Below are positions 38,382-48,015 of a stretch of DNA of 64,000 bases, one piece after another (position 1 is the stretch's first letter; each line of letters begins with the position of its first letter). The DNA comes from Glaciimonas sp. (GTDB lineage Bacteria; Pseudomonadota; Gammaproteobacteria; Burkholderiales; Burkholderiaceae_D). A program made the translations under genes and the position numbers. The notes under the pieces were generated by a model that ran no database searches, was not told the DNA's origin, and saw nothing but the letters and a program-made list of their open reading frames with translations. Location: positions 124,001 through 188,000 of the forward strand of contig JABBOY010000022.1 of NCBI GenBank assembly GCA_012927585.1. The letters are read 5' to 3'.

Positions 38382-40019
38382 CTATGGCGCTGTAATCGGC
38401 GATTGACGCCAATCTTCGATCTGCTCCTGCGGTGGCAGGCTGTAACACAGCCGCCATAATTCCAGATAAGCCGTTTGCTCGGCCTCCCAGCGCGCATCGC
38501 TCCAGCCCAATTCCGGCTGGCAAATGGCCCGGATGCGCGGCAGGATTTCTGCGCCGCCGCCGCGCAACAACAAGCCGAGACGGGTACGACGTAGCAGCAA
38601 GTCTTCCAGATGCATTACCGCTTCAGTGCGCGCCGTCCAGCGCAATTCGACCCATAAGGTTTCAGTGCCATCGATGATTTTCAGTTCATTTTTTTGCGCG
38701 GCTGCCAGTACTGAGCACGCATGCCGGCCGTAGTGGCCTTGCAGGCGTTGCCGTTGTTGTGTCGTCAGTGCCGCATTTGCAGGCAATGCCTGGGATTGAC
38801 TGAAAATTGGTGTGATTTGCAAAGTATTTTTCCAGTGCGGCAGCAGCGGCGCGACATGCTTTAACGCATCCAGCGCAATCAGGCGGAATGTCGTCAGTTT
38901 GCCGCCCGTCACGGTCAACAAACCTTGCTCCAGCCAGACCGCGTGATCGCGCCCTTCTTTGGATGGATCGCTTTTACCGGTATCGATTACCGGACGCACA
39001 CCGGCATAGGTCGCGATGATGTCGTCCAGTGTCAGTTGCAATTGCGGGAACTGGTAGTCGAGCGCCGCCATCAGATAGCGGACCTCATCCGGCGTGATTG
39101 CCGCTTCCAGCCGCATGTCGGCATTGTGATCGAGGTCGGTGGTGCCGACCAGGGTCACGCCTTCCCAGGGAAAGGCGAATACCGGGCGGCCATCCTTTGG
39201 ATGCATCAGGCTGATCGCCTGCGCAACCGGCAAGCGCCAGGCCGGCAATACCAGATGGCTACCGCGCAAGGGACGCAGTTTTGGTAGGGAGCCCTGTTGC
39301 TGCCGCAAACCGTCGGCCCACGCGCCGGTGGCGTTAATGATCACTTTGGCGTGGACATGATGGACCTCACCGCTGATCGCATCGGCCAGTTCGACACCGC
39401 TCGCACGGCCATCGGTGCGCAGCAATTGGCGCACGGCCAGGTAGTTGACCGCAACTCCGCCGGCGCTGATGGCTTCCTGCAATACCCGCAGCACCAATCG
39501 CGCATCGTCGGTCTTGGCATCGTTGTAGCACATGCCGCCGTTCAAACCGGCTTGTTCGATGTGAGGCGCCAGCAGCAAAAAATCGTCTGCTGGATAGTAA
39601 TGGCGGGATCGCTGGCCTGCCATCAAGTCATACATTGCCAGCCCCAGCGAGAATAGCCAACGCCCCGGTTTGCGTCCCCGATAGTTAGCGAATGCAAAGC
39701 TTTGCTGGTCAACCAGGCCAGCGGCTTCTTGTAGCAGATTCTGCCGTTCTTGCACTGAATCGCGGGTGACCAGCAATTTGCCTTCCTTGATATAGCGCAG
39801 GCCGCCATGCACCAGCTTTGAGGAGCGGCTCGACGTGCCCCACGCAAAATCGCGTTGCTCCACCAGCAAGGCTTTCAGGCCACGGCGCGATGCCTCCAGC
39901 AAGATACCGGCGCCGGTGATGCCGCCGCCGACAATCACAATATCCCAATCCTGCGCCAACCGCGCCGCCATTTGTTCACGCCATGATCCAGTCCACATCG
40001 CGCGGCGCATCGTATTCAT
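38382..40019 (-). CDS. glpD: GlpD-like FAD-dependent glycerol-3-phosphate dehydrogenase
   Basis: About 545 residues from ATG 40019 (MNTMRRAMWTGSWREQ), whose ATGA overlaps the upstream stop. The Rossmann motif DIVIVGGGITGAGILLEASRRG is followed by the GlpD-specific DFAWGTSSRSSKLVHGGLRYIKEG near residue 65. GlpD oxidises sn-glycerol-3-phosphate to dihydroxyacetone phosphate at the membrane, feeding electrons to quinone. The linked AGPS-like oxidase suggests this copy may serve a special substrate rather than plain glycerol. The track's longer ORF adds 60 unconserved residues from the overlapping gene. Confidence 0.88.
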   Translation of the reverse strand: MNTMRRAMWTGSWREQMAARLAQDWDIVIVGGGITGAGILLEASRRGLKALLVEQRDFAWGTSSRSSKLVHGGLRYIKEGKLLVTRDSVQERQNLLQEAAGLVDQQSFAFANYRGRKPGRWLFSLGLAMYDLMAGQRSRHYYPADDFLLLAPHIEQAGLNGGMCYNDAKTDDARLVLRVLQEAISAGGVAVNYLAVRQLLRTDGRASGVELADAISGEVHHVHAKVIINATGAWADGLRQQQGSLPKLRPLRGSHLVLPAWRLPVAQAISLMHPKDGRPVFAFPWEGVTLVGTTDLDHNADMRLEAAITPDEVRYLMAALDYQFPQLQLTLDDIIATYAGVRPVIDTGKSDPSKEGRDHAVWLEQGLLTVTGGKLTTFRLIALDALKHVAPLLPHWKNTLQITPIFSQSQALPANAALTTQQRQRLQGHYGRHACSVLAAAQKNELKIIDGTETLWVELRWTARTEAVMHLEDLLLRRTRLGLLLRGGGAEILPRIRAICQPELGWSDARWEAEQTAYLELWRLCYSLPPQEQIEDWRQSPITAP

Positions 40020-41617
40020 GCTTCTTCCGGCAACAATTTGCCGGGGTTCATCATGCCGGTTGGATCGAAATAGCGGTATAACTGGCGCATTGCTGCCAAG
40101 CCGAGTGGGCCTTTTTCCGCCGCCAGGTACGGCGCGTGATCGGTACCGACGCCATGCTGATGGCTGATGGTGCCGCCATTGGCCACGATAGCTTCGCAAG
40201 CCGTGGTTTTCAGGCGCAGCCAGCGCGCATGATCCTGCTCAAAATTGCCTGCCAGCCGGTAAACAAAGGTCGTGTAGACACTCGCGCCCTGCGCATATAC
40301 ATGCGACAGATGCGTGTAGGCATGCACGCGCTCGCCACCGCCGGCCAGCGCGTCGGCCGCCGCGTATTCAATCGCTGCCATCATGCGCTTGACCTTCGGC
40401 CAATCGCATGCGGTTTCGATGGTATCGATCGCATAACCCTGCTGCCATAAGGAATTGCGCAGATACACGTTGCGGAACCGGTTCTGTTTCCACTTCTGCC
40501 CCATAGCCTGACCGACATGAATGCCGTTATGACTGCGGGCGATGTGCAGTGCGCTTTTGATTGCATTCGCGACGGTCGATTTCTGGCCGCTAGCGCCAAT
40601 CATCAGCAGGCATTTGTCGTCTTTGCAGCCACGCCAGCCAAGGTAACTTTGCAGCAATCCGACCATTTTTTTGTGGCCTGCCAGCGTCAGGGTAGTCAGG
40701 GTTTCGGTGGGATTGGACAGACGCAACATTGATAGCGGCAATTTGGCCTGGGCGATCATTCGTACCGTATCTTCGGCTTGATCCCAATTCGGGAAAAATA
40801 CCGCATGAAACACTTCCTGCTGTGGCAGCTGCGTGATCCGTACCGTCACTTCGGTCAAAATCCCGATCCGACCTTCCGAACCGAGCACCATTTCACGCAG
40901 ATCGGTACCGGCCGCCGAAGCCGGAAAAGTCGGGATATTCAGTGTACCGACTGGCGTTTCGATGCTTCCGCCGGCGAACAATTGTTCGATCCGGCCATAG
41001 CGCAACGATTGCTGGCCGGACGAGCGCGTCACGACCCAGCCACCGAGCGTCGAGTATTCAAATGATTGCGGGAAATGGCCGAGTGTGTAACCACGTGCGC
41101 GCAATTGGGCTTCCAGATCGGGGCCTAACACACCGGCACCAAAAGTCGCCAGTTGCGCTTTCTGGTCCAGATCGATGAGTCGCGACAGCCGCGACAAGTT
41201 GATGCTCAACACCGGTTGCTCGCCTGGCGGCACCGTCAAATGACCGACTACGCTGGTGCCGCCGCCATACGGAATCACCGCCGCGCCGCAGGCGCTTGCG
41301 TACTCAAGCAATGCGCGCACCTGTTCGCTGCTTTCAGGGAACGCAACCCCGTCTGGAAATGTACCGATCTCGCCAAAACGCATCTTCAGCCAATCCGGCA
41401 GACTTTGCCCGAGGCTGTTGCGCATCCGGGTTTCGGGGCTGGTATCGATCAAGCGGTGCGGCGCCAAGCGGCTAGGAGGGATGCCGCGGCAGGCCTGTGC
41501 TAGCGTCGCATCGATCGATGGCGTCGCTGCACCGATGCGTTGTTGCAGAAATTGCAGTGCATCCGCATTCAGCGCGAATGCTATCGTATCGTCACCCCAG
41601 CCGTTCCAGCGTCTCAT
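40016..41617 (-). CDS. FAD-binding oxidase of the AGPS/alkyldihydroxyacetonephosphate-synthase-like type
   Basis: A 533-residue FAD_binding_4 flavoprotein. The flavin loop is VIPYGGGTSVVGHLTVP near residue 118, DLRE and FATFGAGVLGPDLEAQL follow, and the C-terminal block GTISHQHGVGTDHAPYLAAEKG resembles the histidine-rich active site of AGPS. In animals AGPS makes the ether bond of ether lipids; bacterial relatives also include lactate and glycolate oxidases, so the reaction is open. ATG follows AAAAGGA. It overlaps the GlpD-like gene by four bases. Confidence 0.85.
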   Translation of the reverse strand: MRRWNGWGDDTIAFALNADALQFLQQRIGAATPSIDATLAQACRGIPPSRLAPHRLIDTSPETRMRNSLGQSLPDWLKMRFGEIGTFPDGVAFPESSEQVRALLEYASACGAAVIPYGGGTSVVGHLTVPPGEQPVLSINLSRLSRLIDLDQKAQLATFGAGVLGPDLEAQLRARGYTLGHFPQSFEYSTLGGWVVTRSSGQQSLRYGRIEQLFAGGSIETPVGTLNIPTFPASAAGTDLREMVLGSEGRIGILTEVTVRITQLPQQEVFHAVFFPNWDQAEDTVRMIAQAKLPLSMLRLSNPTETLTTLTLAGHKKMVGLLQSYLGWRGCKDDKCLLMIGASGQKSTVANAIKSALHIARSHNGIHVGQAMGQKWKQNRFRNVYLRNSLWQQGYAIDTIETACDWPKVKRMMAAIEYAAADALAGGGERVHAYTHLSHVYAQGASVYTTFVYRLAGNFEQDHARWLRLKTTACEAIVANGGTISHQHGVGTDHAPYLAAEKGPLGLAAMRQLYRYFDPTGMMNPGKLLPEEA

Positions 41618-41837
41618 GTCCAGTTCCTTTTATGCATTACGGGGTTTGCTATGGCTATACTTGCAAGCTTCAATTTTTTCTAGGGCGGAAGCCGTAGACG
41701 GCAAGAACATTGCTTTAACACCGAGATTCCAACCGTGCGCCGTGCAGCAGAGTAAACGGACACCCGACTGTCGCAACAAGCATAACCAACCACTTCGATG
41801 ACGTATTGCGCTTTCATGACAATTGATTTGTTCCATC
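41618..41837. promoter_or_regulatory. Divergent intergenic region between the AGPS-like operon and the AraC regulator
   Basis: No ORF supported. Both promoters must lie here. I see no strong palindrome, so binding sites for the AraC protein cannot be fixed by eye. Confidence 0.4.
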
Positions 41838-42887
41838 ATGCCAACCTCTGCTGCTGCGGCTAGCCGCTCCAGCGGACGGGTAGCTGGGGCGTATTTGCAG
41901 CCGCTGCTCGATGTTGCGGCAGAGCGCGGCGTCACAGTGCGCGCGCTCGCCAACGCCGCCGGACTGGCTGAAAATTGCTTATCACCACTGCCGGAATTGC
42001 TGGACGCAGAAAATTATGTACGTTTGCTGGATGTTGGTGCGCGGTTGGCTGACGATCCGCACTTTGGCTTGCACGTCGGGGAAAAAGTGAAGCTGGGAAC
42101 CTACCACGTCTACGGTTTGATCTTGCTGAGTTGCCGCGACTTCGGGCAGGCATTCCAGCAAACTCTGCGCTATGAAGGGTTGGCCCACGATCTGGGGCGA
42201 TCGGTACTGCAAGTTGAAAATGGGATTGCTGAATACCAATGGCACAGCAATTTCCCTTCAGCCAGCCGGCATCTGGCTGAAAGTGTTTTTGCCGGTATTC
42301 GCGTAATCGGCAACTGGCTGGCCGGGATGCCATTACCTGCGGTACCGATTTTCTTTACCCACCAGGCACCTGGCGATTGCAGTGAACATTTGCGCATTTT
42401 CGACAGCGTCGCTACCTTTGGCAGCCCGCTCAATTGCGCGCGTTTCGATGCCGCGCTGTTGAACTGGCCAGTTCCCAATGCCGACGTCGGTTTGTACCCG
42501 GTTCTGCAGCAGCATGCCGAACAATTGCTGCAAGAGAAATTACGCGCCGAAGCCGACGGCGGCATCGTCGCACTGGTGCGCGCCGCCATCGTCAAAAACC
42601 TGGCGCAAGATCGGGTTCGGCTGCCCATGATCGCCCAAGAGTTAAGCCTGACCCAGCGCACATTGCAAAGAAAGCTCAGTGAAGCCGACACCAGTTTTCA
42701 GCAGGTACTGGACTGCACCCGCCACGAGCTGGCCAAGAATTATTTGTGTCTGCGCAATCTGAGCCTGGCGGATATCGCATTTTTATTGGGTTATCAGGAA
42801 CAAAGCGCATTCAATCATGCGTTCAAGGAGTGGACTGGGATCAGTCCCGGTAGTTATCGCGGCCAATCCGGCACATCACATCACTGA
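41838..42887 (+). CDS. AraC-family transcriptional regulator (OruR/ArgR-like architecture)
   Basis: About 349 residues from ATG 41838 (MPTSAAAASRSSG); an ATG 15 bp upstream is the alternative. The first 230 residues are the arabinose_bd-type sensor domain (PLLDVAAERGVTVRALANAAGL, HFGLHVGEKVKLGTYHVYG). The C-terminal two-helix-turn-helix DNA-binding domain shows RTLQRKLSEADTSFQQVLDCTR and LSLADIAFLLGYQEQSAFNHAFKEWTGISPGSYR. It is divergent from the AGPS-like/GlpD/FGGY operon and is probably its activator. Confidence 0.92.
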   Translation: MPTSAAAASRSSGRVAGAYLQPLLDVAAERGVTVRALANAAGLAENCLSPLPELLDAENYVRLLDVGARLADDPHFGLHVGEKVKLGTYHVYGLILLSCRDFGQAFQQTLRYEGLAHDLGRSVLQVENGIAEYQWHSNFPSASRHLAESVFAGIRVIGNWLAGMPLPAVPIFFTHQAPGDCSEHLRIFDSVATFGSPLNCARFDAALLNWPVPNADVGLYPVLQQHAEQLLQEKLRAEADGGIVALVRAAIVKNLAQDRVRLPMIAQELSLTQRTLQRKLSEADTSFQQVLDCTRHELAKNYLCLRNLSLADIAFLLGYQEQSAFNHAFKEWTGISPGSYRGQSGTSHH

Positions 42888-43009
42888 AGTCTACTTTCGA
42901 TGAGAAGTCGTCGCCCTATCGGGCACCGTATTGCACCACTTGTGTAGGGTATGCGTGTGCGGCACGCTGCTACAATGATCCGCCTTGTTGTTCTTGAGTC
43001 TGCCTTGCC

Positions 43010-45070
43010 ATGTCCCACGGTCTGAATACCCCGCAACGCGCTGCTGTCCATTACATGGAAGGCCCCTGTCTGGTGCTGGCCGGTGCCGGCTCCGGCAAGA
43101 CCCGCGTGATCACGCAAAAAATTGCCTATCTGATTGAACACTGCGGCTATGAAGCCAAAAACGTCGCTGCGCTGACTTTTACCAACAAGGCGGCGCTGGA
43201 AATGCAGGAACGCATCGCCAAACTGCTGAAGGAACCACGCCAGGCCAAGCAGTTGACGGTATCTACTTTTCATTCGCTGGGCGTGAAAATTTTGCGCCAG
43301 GAAGCCAAGTCGCTCGGGCTGAAAGACCGTTTTTCGATCATGGACAGCGACGACTGCTTTTCGTTAGTGCAGGATTTGGCGATCACCACCGACAAGCAAT
43401 TGATCCGTCGCATCCAGAGCGCAATGTCGCTGTGGAAAAATAGTCTGATCGATCCCGACGCCGCGCTGAACCAGGCCAGTAATGAAGACGAAGCGCAAGC
43501 CGCGCGCATTTACCGCAATTACGTAGCCACATTGTCGGCCTATCAGGCGGTCGATTTCGATGACCTGATCCGCTTGCCGGTTGAGCTGTTTCGCACTGAC
43601 GACGCGGTGCGCGATAAATGGCAGCGCCGCCTGCGTTACCTGCTAGTGGACGAATACCAGGACACCAATACCTGCCAGTACGAGCTGGTCAAGCTGCTGG
43701 TGTCCGGGCCTGGCAAAAAGCCGTTGTTTACCGCGGTGGGCGACGACGATCAGGCGATTTATGCCTGGCGCGGCGCCACGGTAGAAAACCTGAAAACCTT
43801 GCAAGTCGATTTCCCCGACCTGAAAATCATCAAGCTGGAACAAAATTACCGCTCCACTACTCGCATTCTGCATGCAGCCAATGCAGTGATTTCCAACAAT
43901 CCCAAACTGTTTGAGAAAGAACTCTGGTCGGAACACGGCCTGGGGGAGCCGATCAAAGTGCTCGGCATGCAGGATAACGAGCAGGAGGCCGAGCAAATCG
44001 CCATCATGCTGTCAGCCCATCGGTTCGAGCGCCGCACCCAGTATTCCGATTACGCGATCCTGTACCGCGGCAATCACCAGGCGCGGGTGATCGAGCAGGC
44101 GCTGCGCAAGGAGCGCATCCCGTACACGATTTCGGGCGGTCAGAGTTTTTTCGATAAGGCTGAAATCAAGGATATCGTCAGTTATCTGCGCTTGGTCGCC
44201 AATCAGGATGATGACCCGGCCTTCATCCGCGCGGTCACTACGCCCAAGCGCGGCGTCGGCCAATCGACGCTGGAAACCCTCGGCAAGGTCGCCGGCCAGT
44301 GGCAATGTTCATTATTTGAAGCAGTTTTCAAAGGCGGCATCGAGGCGCAATTGGCTGACCGTCAACTGCACCCGCTGCGCCAATTTTGCACTTTCATCAA
44401 CCAGCTCGAAATGCACGCGCACCGGGAAGGGCACGCCGCCGAACTGCTGGACGACATGATGAAAGAAATCAATTACGAAGCCTACCTGTACGATAGCTTC
44501 GATGACCGCCAAGCCCAGAGCAAATGGCAAAACACACTCGACTTCACTACTTGGCTGAAAGAAAAAGGTAGCGGCAAGGGTAAAAACGGCGACGGCAACG
44601 CTGCCGAAAAAAGTTTGCTCGATCTGACCCAGATGGTGGCGCTGATGACAATGCTGGAAGGCCGTGATGAAGAACCTGATGCGGTGCGCATGTCGACGCT
44701 GCACGCAGCCAAGGGGTTGGAGTTTCCGCACGTGTTTCTAGTCGGTGTGGAAGAAGGCATTTTGCCCCACAAGGGCAATGGCGACGATGGCGAAGTGCCG
44801 GTAGAAATCCTGAGCGCCCGTATCGAAGAAGAGCGCCGCCTAATGTACGTCGGCATCACGCGTGCCCAGCGCACTTTGCATGTCAGCTGGTGCAAGAAGC
44901 GCATGCGCGCGCGCGAAAGCGTGCATTGCGACATCTCCCGCTTCATACAGGAAATGAAGCTAGATGAAGGCGATGCCGTACCGACTGAGGATGAAATCAT
45001 CACGCCGCAGAACCGGCTGGCGAATTTGAAAGCATTGCTAGCCAGGCCCAAGACCGGATCAGCGGAATAA
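43010..45070 (+). CDS. rep: Rep-type ATP-dependent DNA helicase (UvrD/Rep superfamily)
   Basis: A 686-residue superfamily 1A helicase. Motif I is LAGAGSGKTRVI at residue 22, motif Ia TFTNKAALEM, motif II LLVDEYQDTNTCQY near 212, motif III VGDDDQAIYAWRGA, motif IV LEQNYRSTTRIL, motif V STLHAAKGLEFPHVF near 565 and motif VI RLMYVGITRAQ. Size and the absence of a C-terminal PcrA-like tail agree with Rep, which unwinds DNA ahead of replication forks. It stands alone between the AraC gene and unknown genes. Confidence 0.93.
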   Translation: MSHGLNTPQRAAVHYMEGPCLVLAGAGSGKTRVITQKIAYLIEHCGYEAKNVAALTFTNKAALEMQERIAKLLKEPRQAKQLTVSTFHSLGVKILRQEAKSLGLKDRFSIMDSDDCFSLVQDLAITTDKQLIRRIQSAMSLWKNSLIDPDAALNQASNEDEAQAARIYRNYVATLSAYQAVDFDDLIRLPVELFRTDDAVRDKWQRRLRYLLVDEYQDTNTCQYELVKLLVSGPGKKPLFTAVGDDDQAIYAWRGATVENLKTLQVDFPDLKIIKLEQNYRSTTRILHAANAVISNNPKLFEKELWSEHGLGEPIKVLGMQDNEQEAEQIAIMLSAHRFERRTQYSDYAILYRGNHQARVIEQALRKERIPYTISGGQSFFDKAEIKDIVSYLRLVANQDDDPAFIRAVTTPKRGVGQSTLETLGKVAGQWQCSLFEAVFKGGIEAQLADRQLHPLRQFCTFINQLEMHAHREGHAAELLDDMMKEINYEAYLYDSFDDRQAQSKWQNTLDFTTWLKEKGSGKGKNGDGNAAEKSLLDLTQMVALMTMLEGRDEEPDAVRMSTLHAAKGLEFPHVFLVGVEEGILPHKGNGDDGEVPVEILSARIEEERRLMYVGITRAQRTLHVSWCKKRMRARESVHCDISRFIQEMKLDEGDAVPTEDEIITPQNRLANLKALLARPKTGSAE

Positions 45071-45212
45071 CAGTCCGATTCTCTCTTGTTTTTAACGGAG
45101 TATGTGAATAAATATCATATCCTACGCAATGTAACAAGGCTTAAAAATTTATACTATATCCCTGTATATGCCATGCGCTCTATTTTCCAAGTCAATCGTT
45201 GGCAGTTGCGCC

Positions 45213-45533
45213 TTAATCGGAAATTTCCCAGTCGGCGCTATTTTGCAGATGGCTTTCTTTGACATCCTCGATCATCCTGCGATGCGCAATCCGTTTGCGC
45301 ATCAGCTTGGTGTGTTGCTCTGCAGTCATCGGCGGTGCAGTCATCAATTCCTTCAACTGCGCCGTGCTGGTGTAATTGTTTTTAATGATACGGTCCACAG
45401 CAATACCCTCCGTCTTCAACAATAAATCTGAACCTTCAGCATCAATCTGGCGGCCTGTGCCGACGATGCATGTCGTTAGTGCGCGGCAAAAACCATTCTT
45501 AATAAACCTATTCCAATCCAGACAAGCTTGCAA
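45213..45533 (-). CDS. Hypothetical protein, 106 codons, start uncertain
   Basis: I recognise no family. The second half reads as a soluble helical protein (LKELMTAPPMTAEQHTKLMRKRIAHRRMIEDVKES). The only in-frame start at the 5' end is a TTG without a ribosome site, and no ATG is in frame before residue 63, so the N-terminus may be truncated or the ORF may be a relic. It sits in a small AT-rich gap between rep and the ASCH gene. Confidence 0.35.
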   Translation of the reverse strand: MQACLDWNRFIKNGFCRALTTCIVGTGRQIDAEGSDLLLKTEGIAVDRIIKNNYTSTAQLKELMTAPPMTAEQHTKLMRKRIAHRRMIEDVKESHLQNSADWEISD

Positions 45534-45631
45534 TTGCGCAAGGAACTAACAATTTGATACTAGCATAGCCAAACCAGGCACGCCGTTTATGCTGTTTGCA
45601 ACCCTGATCTGTATCAGACTATTTGCGGGAC

Positions 45632-46021
45632 TTAAAAAAGTGGGGACTGGATCGGGATAGGGTGTGCTTCCCACTGTGCCAGATAGCCGGAAAAGGGTAG
45701 TGCATGGTGCTGCTGGCACCACGCCTTGAGTTGTTCAAAGGATGCATACCCTTCTGCCAGCGCAAAATCTTCCGCTTCTGCAGCCGACAAGTCGCACCCA
45801 TCAACTGCCATCAGGTCGCCCCACAGCAATACGGGTCGCACTGCGCAGATACGGCCTTGTGCGATGAGCACCCGATCTTTTTTACCGCTGCCGGAATACA
45901 ATTGCACCCGACTGCCAATCGGCGGAGGCAGACCGCTGGCGGGTAGCGCCGCGACGACCCGGTTCTTGCGCCCGCTGATGATTTCAGGCACCAGTGCAAC
46001 AGGAAAATAATAATCAAGCAT
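45632..46021 (-). CDS. ASCH-like (PUA superfamily) protein
   Basis: About 129 residues from ATG 46021 (MLDYYFPVALVPEIISGRKNRVVAA), which follows TTGGAG; the 195-codon track ORF reads further upstream without conservation. The pattern FxPxxxxEIxSGRKxR...PxGSRVQLYSGSGKKDRVLIAQGRICAV matches the ASCH-domain family, thought to bind RNA or nucleosides, some with RNase or deacylase activity. Here the usual IGxA is IAQG. The gene is isolated, next to an unknown ORF. Confidence 0.68.
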   Translation of the reverse strand: MLDYYFPVALVPEIISGRKNRVVAALPASGLPPPIGSRVQLYSGSGKKDRVLIAQGRICAVRPVLLWGDLMAVDGCDLSAAEAEDFALAEGYASFEQLKAWCQQHHALPFSGYLAQWEAHPIPIQSPLF

Positions 46022-46265
46022 CAACACTCCAAGGGAAAGTAATGGCATTGCAAACAGCCACAGCCGAATATGCGGTATTTTGGCGCTGGAAGCAATCAAC
46101 TGTTGCCTCCGGCCAAGTGCACAAAGATGCGTTCGCGCCACGTCTATACTGCTGCGGGCCAGGCGGCAGCAGTACACACCAAGTACGGGCCAAGTACATG
46201 TCAGTATAATTGTGCCCATCGATTAATTTATCGCGGGCGGCCACGCCGTTGCGCCCTATTTGCCC

Positions 46266-47987
46266 ATGCTTACCCAACAAAAACAACAAATTCTCGACCT
46301 TTTCAATGCGGCGCTGGCACCCTTGCTGGCCGGCACAGAAGTGCAGGCAAATGTCACGCTGGAGCGCCCGCGCGATCCGGCACATGGCGATGTGGCGTGC
46401 AATATCGCCATGCAATTGTCCAAGCATTTGAAGAAAAACCCGCGTGAGTTGGCGCAAACGATTATTGCCGCGCTAATGGAACAAGCGGCGCAGGGGAACT
46501 TGATCGAAGCAGCCGAGATAGCCGGGCCGGGCTTCATCAATCTGCGTCTGTCGGCTGCGGCGCGGCAGGCGGTAGTCACGACTGTCTTGACGGAAGGCAC
46601 GGAGTACGGCAAAAGCACGGTCGGCGCCGGCCGGAAGGTGGTGGTCGAATTCGTCTCCGCCAATCCGACCGGCCCCTTGCATGTCGGTCACGGCCGTCAG
46701 GGTGCGCTGGGCGATGCGCTGGCAGCGCTGCTAGACGCACAAGGCTACGCTGTTACGCGCGAATTTTATTACAACGATGCCGGGGTCCAGATCGGCAACC
46801 TGGCGCTATCGGTGCAAGCCCGGGCCCGGGGCTTGACGCCGCTTGACGACGCCTGGCCGGCATCCGCTTACAACGGCGATTATATTGCTGAGATTGCGCA
46901 GGATTTCCTGGCCGGCAAGACCGTTACCGCCAGCGACGGCGCATCGACATCGGCCAGCGGCGCGGTTGACGATATCGACTCGATCCGTCAGTTTGCGGTC
47001 GCTTACTTACGGCGCGAGCAAGACCTGGACTTGCTGGCTTTTGGCGTCAAATTCGATCATTACTATCTCGAATCGTCGCTGTACAGCGATGGCAAAGTCG
47101 CCGCCACGGTCGAGACGCTGGTCAAAGCTGGCAAGACCTATGAACAAGATGGCGCGCTATGGCTGCGCACCACCGACTACGGCGACGACAAGGATCGCGT
47201 GATGCAAAAATCCGATGGCACCTACACCTATTTCGTGCCGGACGTCGCTTATCACATTGCCAAATGGCAGCGCGGCTTTACCAAGGCGATCAACGTCCAA
47301 GGCTCCGACCACCACGGTACTATCGCCCGTGTGCGCGCCGGTCTGCAAGCAGTCGATATGGGGGTTCCGAAGGGCTACCCGGATTACGTGCTGCACAAAA
47401 TGGTGACCGTGATGAAGAACGGCGAAGAGGTGAAAATCTCCAAACGCGCCGGCTCCTATGTGACGGTGCGCGACCTGATCGAATGGTCGGCCGGCGAGCA
47501 CAATGCCGGCGATCTCACGCGCGGCCGCGATGCGGTGCGATTCTTCCTGATTTCGCGCAAGGCCGATACCGAATTCGTGTTCGATGTCGATGTCGCGCTG
47601 GCCCAATCGGACGAAAATCCTGTGTATTATGTCCAATACGCGCATGCACGGATATGCCGCATGCTGGAGCTGTGGGGCGGCGACGCGACCACCTTGATTG
47701 GCGTAGACCTGTTACCTTTGACGGCTCTGCGGGAAGCGTCTTTGCTGGCCAAGTTGGCCGAATATCCAGAGGCGCTGGAACATGCACTGGAAGAACTCGG
47801 CCCGCATCAAGTGGCGTTTTACCTGCGCGATTTGGCCGGTGAATTGCATAGTTATTACAATGCGGAACGGGTGCTGGTCGATGATGTGCCGCTAAAAATG
47901 GCGCGATTGGCGCTGGTATGCGCCACGCGGCAAGTACTGCGAAATGGTTTGGCGCTGATTGGCGTCTCGGCTCCAGAAAAAATGTAA
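46266..47987 (+). CDS. argS: Arginyl-tRNA synthetase
   Basis: About 573 residues from ATG 46266 ([17 protein letters not shown]); the track's TTG two codons earlier is not needed. Class I signature [14 protein letters not shown] (HIGH-type) near residue 130 and the KMSKS-like [13 protein letters not shown] near residue 390; the N-terminal Add1 domain and the C-terminal anticodon-binding domain ([17 protein letters not shown] then [16 protein letters not shown]) are present. Charges tRNA-Arg in the cytosol. SPOR and dsbA genes follow on the same strand. Confidence 0.97.
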   Translation: MLTQQKQQILDLFNAALAPLLAGTEVQANVTLERPRDPAHGDVACNIAMQLSKHLKKNPRELAQTIIAALMEQAAQGNLIEAAEIAGPGFINLRLSAAARQAVVTTVLTEGTEYGKSTVGAGRKVVVEFVSANPTGPLHVGHGRQGALGDALAALLDAQGYAVTREFYYNDAGVQIGNLALSVQARARGLTPLDDAWPASAYNGDYIAEIAQDFLAGKTVTASDGASTSASGAVDDIDSIRQFAVAYLRREQDLDLLAFGVKFDHYYLESSLYSDGKVAATVETLVKAGKTYEQDGALWLRTTDYGDDKDRVMQKSDGTYTYFVPDVAYHIAKWQRGFTKAINVQGSDHHGTIARVRAGLQAVDMGVPKGYPDYVLHKMVTVMKNGEEVKISKRAGSYVTVRDLIEWSAGEHNAGDLTRGRDAVRFFLISRKADTEFVFDVDVALAQSDENPVYYVQYAHARICRMLELWGGDATTLIGVDLLPLTALREASLLAKLAEYPEALEHALEELGPHQVAFYLRDLAGELHSYYNAERVLVDDVPLKMARLALVCATRQVLRNGLALIGVSAPEKM

Positions 47988-48015
47988 TCGATGTGATCGA
48001 TGTAATTGGAAAAGT

